Position numbers and translations under genes: made by a program. A model generated the notes under the pieces. The model had not been told where the DNA came from, ran no database searches, and saw only the letters and a program-made list of their open reading frames with translations. DNA of 64,000 bases from Pseudomonas kielensis. Lineage in GTDB: Bacteria; Pseudomonadota; Gammaproteobacteria; Pseudomonadales; Pseudomonadaceae. Where the stretch lies: the NCBI RefSeq assembly GCF_014236655.1, contig NZ_JACMYG010000005.1:1-64000 (forward strand). Direction: 5' to 3'. Below, in pieces: positions 8,058 through 20,394 of this stretch. The number at the start of each line of letters is the position of its first letter. The stretch's first letter is position 1.

Positions 8058-8518
8058 AGAATGCCCTTGGCATGTCCAGTCGCAGCATCGTTCATCATTG
8101 GAAGAAGGCAGGTGTGCCTGGACAACTGCCCGGATACGCCACCCATCTGGGAAAAGTCGCCCGGGCCAGCCGGTACATGAAAGCCGGTGGCTATATAGGT
8201 GTATTGATCGGCGGTGTTTCCGGGTACCTGAGCACCCAACAGGTTTGTAGCGACAACCCCGACTCTGTGGCATGTGAGCGTGTCAGGTTTGTTGAAGGCG
8301 GCAAGTTTTTGCTCGGGACAGCGGGTGGCTCACTGGGAGCTTACGCGGGTGCCCGCTCGACTTCGTCGATATGCATGGCTCTCGGTATCACTACAGCCAT
8401 TGGAGGGATCGCATGCGCTGCGGCTCTGATTGGCATTGGTTCTCTAGTGGGGACATCCATAGGTACTGAGGCAGGAGAGAAAGGCGGTGATCTTCTGTAT
8501 GAAGTAGTACGCCCATGA
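8003..8518 (+). CDS. Putative T6SS pore-forming effector, glycine-rich membrane toxin
   Basis: About 171 residues from the ATG at 8003; a TTG at 7991 and an ATG at 8072 are alternatives. The sequence has an amphipathic start (LKNALGMSSRSIVHHWKKAG) followed by three Gly/Ala-rich hydrophobic stretches (GGYIGVLIGGVSGYL, FLLGTAGGSLGAYAGA, GITTAIGGIACAAALIGIG) and ends with GEKGGDLLYEVV. Glycine-zipper repeats of this sort are typical of membrane-inserting toxins. It follows a PAAR gene and overlaps by four bases (ATGA) a small membrane protein, the usual effector/immunity arrangement. I cannot name the family. The frame overlaps the PAAR gene and could once have been fused to it. Confidence 0.65.
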   Translation: MRPAAPPDCQPDNDYRKLKNALGMSSRSIVHHWKKAGVPGQLPGYATHLGKVARASRYMKAGGYIGVLIGGVSGYLSTQQVCSDNPDSVACERVRFVEGGKFLLGTAGGSLGAYAGARSTSSICMALGITTAIGGIACAAALIGIGSLVGTSIGTEAGEKGGDLLYEVVRP

Positions 8519-8901
8519 TTGACCTCAACAGTTGGCCACCCCTATACGCACTGATGTACCTCGTCTTGCCGTTCGTTTTTGGAATGATCGGAATGGGTAT
8601 TGGTCTTTATCTCGCGTACACACGACTGCCCGCCATGTTAGAGGCTTTAAAACATTGCCGGGACGTCATGCTTTGGGCAAACCTCAAAGACGCCGGGCCA
8701 TTCGGCCGCTTGATCTTGCTTGCCAGAATTAGCGCGACTGTTCTGTTCCCGCGCCTGCTGGTCAAGCGAGGGCTGGCAGATCTGGACGATATCCAGCATT
8801 TTCCTTTACGCCTTAGGAAATGGCTCATGGTGATGAATACAATAATCAACATCAGCATCGTCTGGTTGTTGGCCGCCTATGCATTGTGGAACCGTCACTA
8901 G
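8515..8901 (+). CDS. Putative membrane immunity protein for the adjacent effector
   Basis: A 128-residue protein with an N-terminal transmembrane segment (about 9-35), a central polar part ending in FPLRLRKWL, and a second segment near 107-124. Its ATG overlaps the toxin stop. It is homologous along most of its length to the protein at 9137-9520 (shared pattern IxLYLxYT...AGPFGRL / TGPWGKL...DDIQHFPLRLRK / EDISNFPLPLRR). Inner-membrane location fits protection against a pore-forming toxin. Confidence 0.65.
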   Translation: MIDLNSWPPLYALMYLVLPFVFGMIGMGIGLYLAYTRLPAMLEALKHCRDVMLWANLKDAGPFGRLILLARISATVLFPRLLVKRGLADLDDIQHFPLRLRKWLMVMNTIINISIVWLLAAYALWNRH

Positions 8902-8969
8902 ATTGCGCCATGTTCCGCAGCCCCTAGACACCCGAGTTATAACTCCAGTACGCATTGAAGGGCCCGTTG

Positions 8970-9140
8970 ACCGCCCCCGCAGTTACTGCGATGTACATCG
9001 CATTGGGCATACCAACAGGTGGTGTTTGAGAGTTGGCGTGTAGCGCCGTCGTAGTTGGCGGCGGTTCTTACACAACCGGAAAACTCGGCGATAGGATGGG
9101 TGAGGCAATTGGCGAAATCGTCTATGAGAATATCCAGTGA
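8970..9140 (+). pseudogene. 3' remnant of a second, decayed effector gene
   Basis: In the frame ending at TGA 9138-9140, the translation reads AMYIALGIPTGGV, a stop (TGA 9027), then ELACSAVVVGGGS and KLGDRMGEAIGEIVYENIQ. This aligns with the end of the intact effector (SICMALGITTAIGGIACAAALIGIGS and TEAGEKGGDLLYEVVRP). Only about the last 55 codons remain, with one in-frame stop. The remnant keeps the overlap with the following gene (GTGA), as in the intact pair. Confidence 0.75.
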
Positions 9141-9520
9141 ACACTGCTGAACTGGTTGTCGGAAGCCTATGTGGCTTAGTCCTCCTTGGCTTGTCTACTT
9201 GTATTGGGATCGCACTGTACCTGGGTTACACCAAGACTGAAGCAATGGCGGCGTATTTCCAGAACAGTTCCTCGCTAATCACTGTCGCTACGCACAAACA
9301 CACAGGCCCTTGGGGCAAGTTGCAGTTAGTGGGCGGTATTGCCAGCGCTGTTACATTTCCCTGCTTTTTTCTTAAACACGGCCTCGTCAGCGCTGAAGAT
9401 ATAAGCAACTTCCCCCTTCCACTACGAAGAAAACGTGTAGCTCTGCAATGGAGCATTGTTGGATTGATCGTTACCCAGGCTTTACTTGTCGCATTGTGGG
9501 ATTTAGGGCTGCTCAAGTAA
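9137..9520 (+). CDS. Orphan paralogous immunity protein
   Basis: A 127-residue membrane protein with hydrophobic segments near residues 7-31 and 105-124, paralogous to the immunity protein at 8515-8901. It starts at a GTG overlapping the stop of the decayed effector remnant. Its own toxin is lost but the reading frame is intact, so it may be retained to protect against related toxins of competitors. Confidence 0.65.
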   Translation: MNTAELVVGSLCGLVLLGLSTCIGIALYLGYTKTEAMAAYFQNSSSLITVATHKHTGPWGKLQLVGGIASAVTFPCFFLKHGLVSAEDISNFPLPLRRKRVALQWSIVGLIVTQALLVALWDLGLLK

Positions 9521-9750
9521 CAATTCACATCATCGGGACACTTGCCTGGCTGCAGGTAAAACTGCGGTTACTGGCACGCAATCGACCTTCGGCAAGCGTT
9601 TTGACTTTGTCCCTTAATCAACACCTGAAGGTGCCGCTGCCCCCACAACGAGTGTCGGGCAGCCTGGTCAGGTGCTTGTCCATCACCTGCGCACTCATAC
9701 CACGCCAGGTCGCTGTCTGGCCGGTAAAGCTGGTGGTTTCAGGGCCGTGG

Positions 9751-10176
9751 CTAAGCTTGGCCTGCGTCCGGAGAGATGCCTGGCACGGGATTACTTGAGG
9801 GGGTAATCCCGGATGGACGCGGCGCAATCGAATGGCGAGTAGCGGGAGGCGTTGTCGGCTGAGCGGTGCCCAGGGTGGCACCTGGAGCAGGATCGACCTG
9901 ACGCTCATAAGTGGCCGTGAAGACGGAGGGGATCAACTGGGCCTTACAGGGGCAGTTGCTGAAGCTGTCCAGCGTGCCCGCCAGCGGTTTGCCGTGACTG
10001 ACTATGTGCGCAACGCCCCCTACGATTCGATAGGTCTTGCCGTCCTTCCCACACGTGACTCGGTCCCCTTCGCGGGCATGGGCCAGGCCGTACAGCATAA
10101 TCCTGATATCACCGTCCAGAACGACGCCACCACAGGTGGTCCTGTCTTTCAAACCGATAAAATGACCTTCATTCAT
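9751..10176 (-). CDS. PAAR-domain protein with a truncated C-terminal extension
   Basis: A 141-residue protein. Residues 1-88 are a PAAR domain (GHFIGLKDRTTCGGVVLDGD, HAREGDRVTCGKDGKTYRI). A Pro/Thr/Ser-rich linker follows, where longer relatives carry a toxin domain. It ends abruptly at a TAG. A different minus-strand frame stays open past this stop to 9618 and encodes SHGPETTSFTGQTATWRG, so a frameshift may have cut off the tail. It is convergent with the first PAAR module. Confidence 0.75.
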   Translation of the reverse strand: MNEGHFIGLKDRTTCGGVVLDGDIRIMLYGLAHAREGDRVTCGKDGKTYRIVGGVAHIVSHGKPLAGTLDSFSNCPCKAQLIPSVFTATYERQVDPAPGATLGTAQPTTPPATRHSIAPRPSGITPSSNPVPGISPDAGQA

Positions 10177-10517
10177 TGAGCTTGCTCTCCATTTCGTCCG
10201 GTCGAGTCCAGCCTATTGACCGTCAGTTTCATGAACACTTTGGCGGTGGACCTGGGGCAGACAATCACTGGCCATCGGCACACCTTCACGCCTGACAAAC
10301 ACACCAGAATCACACTCAACCGAGCGAAGAAAATAGTACGGCGGACAATAACCAGATCACGAGCCCGAAAACAGGCCGACCCAGTGGAATAGGAAACTTC
10401 ACCAATAGAAACAATTGGTTTCCTACAGAAATGTTTTCGGAGGAACCAATGACCGACCGAGGTACACCCGATAACAGGTTAGCCGTTTCCAGGCAGGCGC
10501 GGAGGATGGAACGGCTG
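10177..10517. other. Intergenic region, no convincing gene
   Basis: Holds the upstream region of the second PAAR gene. There is an inverted repeat TAGGAAAC / GTTTCCTA at 10390-10397 and 10418-10425. A minus-strand frame (10564-10316) ends with a hydrophobic stretch (FPIPLGRPVFGLVIWLLSAV) that could be a fragment of another membrane immunity gene. It crosses the terminator of the ABC operon and has no good start, so I do not call it. Confidence 0.4.
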
Positions 10518-10545
10518 AAAAAAAACGGCACCCAAAGGTGCCGTT
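10518..10545 (-). terminator. Rho-independent terminator of the ABC transporter operon
   Basis: Stem AACGGCACC / GGTGCCGTT (10524-10532, 10537-10545) with a 4-base loop. On the minus strand it is followed by a run of eight T. Confidence 0.9.
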
Positions 10546-10564
10546 GCTCCCCCACCCCCCTCAC

Positions 10565-12307
<1,743 letters not shown>

Positions 12308-12353
12308 AGAGACCTCCTGTATTAGGTTTCGGAGCACGATTGCCGATTGTCGG

Positions 12354-12626
12354 CTAGCCCCAACGCATCACGACCAACAGCCACACCAGGGACAGGCCGG
12401 TGGCCACCCAGATGCTCCAGCCGGTAACGCCAATCACCAGCAAATGCAGGTAGGCGCTGCCGAGAAGACCGATAAACAGCCGATCACCACGGGTGGTGCT
12501 GATCGGTAGAAAGCCGCGCCGGGCGATGCTCGGCGAACGCAGTTCCCAGGTGGTCATGCCCACCAGCAGCAAGGCGATGGCGCCGAAGAAGAGCGCGGTC
12601 GGCAGGGTCCAGTTCATCCACTCCAT
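12354..12626 (-). CDS. Small membrane protein of the glycerol ABC operon, GlpU-like (DUF2160 type)
   Basis: A 90-residue protein with three hydrophobic segments: TALFFGAIALLLVGM, LFIGLLGSAYLHLLVIGVTGW and the C-terminal IWVATGLSLVWLLVVM. Two ATGs are adjacent. The one at 12626 has better spacing (6 bases) from the AGGAG site. Its place between permease and binding-protein genes is that of GlpU in the rhizobial glycerol importer. Its exact role is unknown. Confidence 0.8.
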   Translation of the reverse strand: MEWMNWTLPTALFFGAIALLLVGMTTWELRSPSIARRGFLPISTTRGDRLFIGLLGSAYLHLLVIGVTGWSIWVATGLSLVWLLVVMRWG

Positions 12627-12636
12627 CATCAGCTCC

Positions 12637-13437
<801 letters not shown>

Positions 13438-13445
13438 GTCAGGCC

Positions 13446-14308
<863 letters not shown>

Positions 14309-14312
<4 letters not shown>

Positions 14313-15423
14313 GGCTGCCCCTCGTTGCTGGCGTGCATGGGCAGCAGATAGTCATCGGCGTAGACCATCAGCCACTGGGCCGGAAAGCTGATATAGGCGG
14401 TGCCCTGGGGCACCGGCTTGTCTTCGGCCAGGCGCACTTTGAGCGGCACGCCGCCCAGGTTCAGGGTCATGATCTTGTAGGTGCCCAGGTCCTCGACATG
14501 CACCACCGTCGTCTGCATCGCCTCATCGAAGGGCTCGTCCCAGACATGCACGAACTCCGGGCGGATGCCGACCTTCAGCGACTTGCCGGCGGCCTCGGCG
14601 ATGCGCTGCTGCAGGCCTTCGGACAACGGCAAGTCGATGTCCGCGAAACCCACGCCCCCGGGACGTGGGCTGACCTCGATCAGGTTCATCCCCGGGCTGC
14701 CGATGAAGTAACCGACGAAGGTATGGCTCGGTCGCTCGAACAGCTCGCGCGGGGTGCCGAACTGGACGATCTGCCCGCCGTACATCACCGCGATCTTGTC
14801 AGCGAAGGTCGAGGCCTCGAGTTGATCGTGGGTGACGTAGACCATGGTGATGTTGAACTGCTCGTGGATCTGCTTGAGCTTGCGCCGCAGCTTCCACTTC
14901 AGGTGCGGGTCGATCACCGTCAGGGGCTCGTCGAACAGGATCGCCGACACGTCGTCGCGCACCAGCCCACGGCCCATGGAGACTTTCTGTTTTTCGTCGG
15001 CGCTGAGGTTGCGCGCCTTTTTCCCCAGCAGCGCCTGCAGGTCGAGGACCTCGGCGATTTCCTGGACCTTGCTGTGTACCCGGGCCTCGGCCATGCCCTG
15101 GTTGCGCAGGGGAAAGGCCAGGTTGTCGAACACCGTCATGGTGTCGTAGACCACCGGAAACTGGAAAACCTGGGCAATGTTGCGCTTTTCGGGGGTCAGT
15201 TGATTGACCACCTTGTTGTCGAACAGCACCTGGCCTTCGGAGGGGCTGAGCAGGCCGGAAATGATGTTGAGCAGGGTCGACTTGCCGCAGCCGGACGGCC
15301 CCAGCAACGCGTAGGCCCCGCCCTGTTCCCAGACATGGTTCATCTCGCGGATCGCGTAGTCCTCAGGCCCCGCCGGGGTGCGGGTGTAGCTGTGGGCGAG
15401 GTTGTGCAAGTGAATTTCGGCCA

Positions 15424-15424
<1 letters not shown>
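14309..15424 (-). CDS. ABC transporter ATP-binding protein, GlpT-like
   Basis: A 371-residue nucleotide-binding subunit of the MalK type. Walker A is GPSGCGKST (42-50), Walker B ILFDE (162-166), and the H-loop histidine is present (YVTHDQLEA, His199). The ABC signature is degenerate: LSADE (140-144) in place of LSGGQ. The regulatory TOBE-like domain follows from about residue 240. It overlaps its neighbour genes at both ends. With GlpS it should make a heterodimer with only one fully canonical ATP site. Confidence 0.87.
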
Positions 15425-16518
<1,094 letters not shown>

Positions 16519-16527
16519 GGCTCGGCC

Positions 16528-16538
16528 TTTTTCTTATT
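16528..16538 (-). promoter_or_regulatory. AAN-repeat (Crc/Hfq-type) motif at the ribosome site of glpS-like gene
   Basis: Minus strand AATAAGAAAAA, immediately followed by the GG of the ribosome site and 9 bases before the ATG. Hfq/Crc binding here would block translation of the first transporter gene. Confidence 0.55.
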
Positions 16539-16562
16539 GGAGTCAAGCGACCGAAGTGACAG

Positions 16563-16579
16563 AGCGACATTCGTGCCAG
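16563..16579 (-). promoter_or_regulatory. Sigma-54 promoter of the glycerol ABC operon
   Basis: Minus strand CTGGCACGAATGTCGCT matches the -24/-12 consensus YTGGCACGrNNNTTGCW with one mismatch (TCGC for TTGC). GG and GC are exactly 12 bases apart. The predicted start is near 16552, about 34 bases before the first ATG. A sigma-54 activator gene is encoded divergently. Confidence 0.82.
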
Positions 16580-16642
16580 AAATTCCAAGTGTTTGATCCG
16601 CCGTGGGTTTCACGAAAAGGATGAATCTGGCGGGTTCACCGC

Positions 16643-16712
16643 TGAACAGAAATGAACAACATTGGCAGGACAATTGAACAGTTGCCGAGTTGACTTTGAA
16701 CAATTGTGAACA
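16643..16712. promoter_or_regulatory. Phased TGAACA repeat array, likely enhancer for the sigma-54 activator
   Basis: Five direct copies of TGAACA begin at 16643, 16653, 16675, 16697 and 16707. Start-to-start distances are 10, 22, 22 and 10, i.e. whole helical turns in a symmetric layout. The array lies about 90-160 bases upstream of the predicted sigma-54 start, where enhancer-binding proteins act. Confidence 0.65.
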
Positions 16713-16794
16713 ACACTCAACCATTACCTCACAGCGTACGTAGGTCCCCTGAAACCGCTGGCGCGGCCCGCGTCCGGCGATCGTGTTTGCCCAT

Positions 16795-16808
16795 AACAAG
16801 AACAATAA
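16795..16808 (+). promoter_or_regulatory. AAN-repeat (Crc/Hfq-type) motif abutting the activator start codon
   Basis: AACAAGAACAATAA directly precedes the ATG at 16809: four AAN triplets plus AA. It fits the Hfq/Crc target AAnAAnAA and sits where a ribosome must load. Confidence 0.6.
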
Positions 16809-18668
16809 ATGCTTGCCCAGAGACTGCCCGCCATGTCCGCGCCTGCCTCGCCCTTGCCCCACGATGCCATCATCCAGGACTCCTGGCGCCGCTGTCGCGC
16901 CTTCGGCCTGCAACATCAAAGCCCCCCGGCCTTCGACCAGCTCCCCGCCGCCGGCATCGCGCGCCTGCTGGAAAGCCAGCACGCGCTGGTGCAGACCACC
17001 CACCAGGAAGTGCTGCCCTACTACGAGAACATCCTGAGCAACTCCAATTGCCTGATCATGCTCGCCGACAACCAGGGCCAGGTGCTGACCTCCTGGGGTA
17101 CCCAGCGTTTTATCGAGCCGAGCCTGAGCCGTGGCTTCAACGCCGGCGCCAGTTGGCGTGAGCAATCCAGCGGCACCAACGCCATCGGTACCGCCCTGGC
17201 CTGCGAACAGGCCGTGCACATCGCCCACGATGAGCACTTTCTCAAGGCCAACCGCTTCATGACCGGCTCGGCGGCGCCGATTTTCGATGCCGAGCGGCGG
17301 CTGATTGCCGTGCTCGATGTGTCCAGCGACAGCTACCTGCCGCCAGACCACACCCTGGGCATGGTCAAGATGATGAGCCAGACCGTGGAAAACCGACTGA
17401 TCCTCAATCTGTTCAAGGGGGAGCACTTCCAGTTGGTGTTCAACACCGGCCTGAACAACCTCGACAGTCAATGGGCCGGGCTGCTGATTTTTGATGAAAG
17501 CGGCCAGGTGCTCTCGGCCAACCGGCGGGCGGACAACCTGCTGGGCATCAGCTTGTCGCGGGTCAGCATCGACAGCCTGTTCAAGGTGTCGTTGCTGGAG
17601 TTGCTCAACCAGCCCGACGGCCTGCCCTTCGCCCTGCAGGCCGCCGGGCGCAACCGTTTCCATTGCCTGCTCAAGCGGCCGTTACAGCGCCCGATGCAGG
17701 CACGGGTATTCGCCCAAGCCCCCCTCCCCGCGCCACAGCCCATCAGCCTCGGCACCCTGCACTTTGGCGACAGCCGCGTGGAAAAGGCCGTGCGCCAGGC
17801 CGAGCGCCTATTGGAAAAAGACATTCCCCTGTTGATCCACGGCGAAACGGGGGTGGGCAAGGAAGTCTTCGTCAAGGCGCTGCACCAGGCGAGCTCACGC
17901 AGCAAACAGGCATTTATCGCCGTCAACTGCGCGGCGATCCCCGCCGAACTGGTGGAGTCCGAACTATTCGGCTATGAAAAGGGCGCCTTCACCGGCGCCA
18001 ATCAGAAGGGCAGCATCGGCCTGATCCGCAAGGCCGACAAAGGCACCTTGTTTCTCGACGAAATCGGCGACATGCCACTGCCGACCCAGGCCCGGCTGCT
18101 GCGGGTACTGCAGGAGCGTTGCGTGCAGCCGGTGGGCAGCAGTGAATTGTTCGCGGTGGACCTGCGCATCATCTCGGCCACCAACCGTTCTTTGCGCGAG
18201 CAGGTGCAACTGGGGCGCTTTCGCGAAGACCTGTATTACCGTATCGGCGGCCTGACCCTGGAACTGCCGCCGCTGCGCGAGCGCAGCGACAAGCAGGCGC
18301 TGTTCAAGCGTCTGTGGGAACAGCACCGCGAGGCGCTCCAGTGGGCCGGCTTGAGCCCGGAAGTACTGGCCCTGTTCGAACGCCATCCATGGCCCGGCAA
18401 CCTGCGCCAGGTCAGCAGCGTGATCCAGGTGGCCCTGGCCATGGCCGAAGACCAGCCGGTACGGCCCGAGCATTTACCGGATGATTTTTTTGTCGACCTG
18501 GAAATGGAGCCCATCGCGGCGGCTGAGCCGTTGGCAGTGGATGTGAATGACGCCGAGGACTTGAATCGACAGTTGCAGGCGGCCGGGGGGAATATTTCGC
18601 ACTTGGCACGGCGGCTGGGGGTTAGTCGTAACACCCTCTACAAGCGGCTGCGCCAGTGCGAGAGCTGA
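16809..18668 (+). CDS. Sigma-54-dependent activator, AcoR-like
   Basis: A 619-residue enhancer-binding protein. The N-terminal sensory part has a GAF-type region (SGTNAIGTALACEQAVHIAHDEHF is a family hallmark; quoted here only as SGTNAIGTAL). The AAA+ domain has Walker A GETGVGKE, the sigma-54 contact loop GAFTGA, and Walker B FLDEIGD. A Fis-type helix-turn-helix closes the protein (HLARRLGVSRNTLYKRL). The group is described as regulators of acetoin/glycerol metabolism. Divergent orientation from an operon with a sigma-54 promoter makes it that operon's activator. An alternative start is the ATG at 16833. Confidence 0.88.
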   Translation: MLAQRLPAMSAPASPLPHDAIIQDSWRRCRAFGLQHQSPPAFDQLPAAGIARLLESQHALVQTTHQEVLPYYENILSNSNCLIMLADNQGQVLTSWGTQRFIEPSLSRGFNAGASWREQSSGTNAIGTALACEQAVHIAHDEHFLKANRFMTGSAAPIFDAERRLIAVLDVSSDSYLPPDHTLGMVKMMSQTVENRLILNLFKGEHFQLVFNTGLNNLDSQWAGLLIFDESGQVLSANRRADNLLGISLSRVSIDSLFKVSLLELLNQPDGLPFALQAAGRNRFHCLLKRPLQRPMQARVFAQAPLPAPQPISLGTLHFGDSRVEKAVRQAERLLEKDIPLLIHGETGVGKEVFVKALHQASSRSKQAFIAVNCAAIPAELVESELFGYEKGAFTGANQKGSIGLIRKADKGTLFLDEIGDMPLPTQARLLRVLQERCVQPVGSSELFAVDLRIISATNRSLREQVQLGRFREDLYYRIGGLTLELPPLRERSDKQALFKRLWEQHREALQWAGLSPEVLALFERHPWPGNLRQVSSVIQVALAMAEDQPVRPEHLPDDFFVDLEMEPIAAAEPLAVDVNDAEDLNRQLQAAGGNISHLARRLGVSRNTLYKRLRQCES

Positions 18669-18680
18669 CCGCTGCGCGGT

Positions 18681-18709
18681 CAATCGCTAGCAGGCTAGCT
18701 CCCACAGGG
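18681..18709. repeat. REP-like palindrome
   Basis: ATCGCTAGCAGGCTAGCTCC followed by CACAGGGG, a REP variant just after the activator gene. Confidence 0.6.
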
Positions 18710-18764
18710 GAAATTCATTCATCAGGAAAAAGGCAGGCCGGCCGGTAGGCGGCCTCGCCCGCCT

Positions 18765-19061
18765 TTAGCACTCAACAGGCCGAGCGTCTGCCAATAACGC
18801 ATCGGGCGTAAAACCTTCGATCAGCGCTTCGCCTTGGTCATATCCAGAGCTTTGTCCGGGCGTCAGCAGCAGGCGTACCCAAGCGGGGTGGTTATCGAAG
18901 TGGATCAGGCTGATGGGCTCTTTCAAGTCGGCAGGAAACGCCGGCGTGAGGTGGTGATAGTCACCGGAGCCAACGAAGAAAATTTCCGGGCGCGCATTGG
19001 TTGGCACGGCCGCTGGCCAAACGCCGGGCAATCGGCGCCTGACCGGCAAGTCGGCTCCCAC
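18765..19061 (-). pseudogene. Arginase-family protein remnant
   Basis: The minus-strand frame reads EIFFVGSGDYHHLTPAF and ISLIHFDNHPAWVRL. These resemble the start of an arginase/agmatinase-fold protein, with a DNHPxW metal-site motif, but the frame stops after about 98 codons, far short of the usual 260-320. The 5' part looks out of frame and includes a REP-like half (GGCAAGTCGGCTCCCACA, 19045-19062). It lies right behind the gltS gene and is probably a decayed gene of the same locus. Confidence 0.55.
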
Positions 19062-19127
19062 AACACAGAAGCCGTCTTGCCGGCGATGGTTTCGGCGCGA
19101 TTTAGCAATGAAGCAACCAGGCGATTC

Positions 19128-20336
19128 TCAACTGTATGCGTTGATAAACCAGGTGATCATCGGGATAGCCACAATGTCGATCAGCACGGCACCGCACAGC
19201 GGCACGATGATGAAGGCTTTGTACGAGAACACTTTGTAGTGGTCACAAATGGCGCCCATGTTGGCCACTGCATTGGGCGTCGCGCCCAGCCCGTGACCCA
19301 TGAAGCCCGCGCACAAGACTGCCGCGTCGTAGTTGCGGCCAAACAGGCGGAACAGGACGAACACGCACAGCAAAATCATGATCACCACCTGCACCACCAG
19401 AATCACCAGCAGCGGCAAGCCGAGCTTCTCCAGCTCCCAAAACTTCAGACTCATCATTGCCATCGTCAGGAACATGCCCAGGCACACATCGCCGATAGTG
19501 CTGACGGCATGGTCGGGCATCTCGATAACCTGAGCACGGTCATTGAGGTTGCGCAGGATGATCGCGACGAACATGGCGCCCACATAGCTCGGCAACACGA
19601 TACCCAGATGCTGTTGCAAGCTGGAGCCCAGCCAGAACCCAAGCACCATGATCACCACAATGCAGGTCAACAAGCGCAACAAGGTGGCAGCATCCAGCGC
19701 GGGCGGCGGGGTGTGGACCACTTCTTCGAACGCCTTGAGGCTACCAACGGCTTCGGCCTTGACCACGAGTTTGTTGCGCTCGATCAACCAGCGCGCCAGC
19801 GGGCTACCCAGCAAGCCGCCTGCCACCATGCCAAAGGTTGCAGCTGCCAGCGCTGCAGTGGTCGCACCGACCGCACCGAGGTTTTCAGCAATCGGCCCGA
19901 AAGCTGCCGCCGCACCAAAACCGCCTTCCAGTGACACCGCGCCGGCCATGATCCCCAACAACGGGTCGATGCCCAGCAGCTTGGCGACACTGACACCCAC
20001 CACGTTTTGCACCAGCGCCAGGCCCCAGCACGCACCCAGGTAGATAAACAGCAATTTGCCGCCCTTGCGCAGCAAACCCAGGCTACCCCCCAAACCGACA
20101 GTGGTGAAAAACGCCACCATCAGCGGGGTTTGCAGGCTGGTGTCGAGGGTCAGGTTGAGCAGTTGCTGATCACGTAACAGCCAGATCACCAAGGCAAAAC
20201 CAAAACCACCAATCACCGGTGCAGGAACACACAGGTGACGCAGCCAGTAGCTACGTTTTTTCAGTTGGGCACCCAGGCCCAGCAGGAGCAGCGCGAGAGC
20301 GAGGGTGCTCAGCGCATCCAGTTCGAATGTCAGCAT
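19128..20336 (-). CDS. gltS: Sodium/glutamate symporter GltS
   Basis: A 402-residue, about ten-span inner-membrane carrier importing glutamate with Na+. Family features include the duplicated re-entrant loops (GAVSLEGGFGAAAAFGP and CAGFMGHGLGATPNAVANM). It follows the formimidoylglutamase gene by 58 bases in the same orientation, so the pair handles formiminoglutamate/glutamate. An AAN-repeat motif lies just upstream of the start (20349-20356). Confidence 0.92.
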   Translation of the reverse strand: MLTFELDALSTLALALLLLGLGAQLKKRSYWLRHLCVPAPVIGGFGFALVIWLLRDQQLLNLTLDTSLQTPLMVAFFTTVGLGGSLGLLRKGGKLLFIYLGACWGLALVQNVVGVSVAKLLGIDPLLGIMAGAVSLEGGFGAAAAFGPIAENLGAVGATTAALAAATFGMVAGGLLGSPLARWLIERNKLVVKAEAVGSLKAFEEVVHTPPPALDAATLLRLLTCIVVIMVLGFWLGSSLQQHLGIVLPSYVGAMFVAIILRNLNDRAQVIEMPDHAVSTIGDVCLGMFLTMAMMSLKFWELEKLGLPLLVILVVQVVIMILLCVFVLFRLFGRNYDAAVLCAGFMGHGLGATPNAVANMGAICDHYKVFSYKAFIIVPLCGAVLIDIVAIPMITWFINAYS

Positions 20337-20348
20337 GGCGAATTTCTC

Positions 20349-20356
20349 TTTTTCTT
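20349..20356 (-). promoter_or_regulatory. AAN-repeat motif upstream of gltS
   Basis: Minus strand AAGAAAAA, 12-20 bases before the gltS ATG, fits the Hfq/Crc AAnAAnAA pattern. A single A-rich octamer can occur by chance. Confidence 0.35.
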
Positions 20357-20394
20357 ATGATTCAACAAGCGGTTTCAGGGATTTACGGAAAAAC

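Noticed and set aside
10448..10560. Short plus-strand frame after GGAGGAACCAATG
   Set aside because: Good ribosome-site match, but the frame runs into the terminator and then antisense to the binding-protein gene.
10316..10564. 82-codon minus-strand frame with a hydrophobic C-terminus
   Set aside because: Crosses the ABC operon terminator and lacks a proper start; possibly a gene fragment, noted under the intergenic entry.
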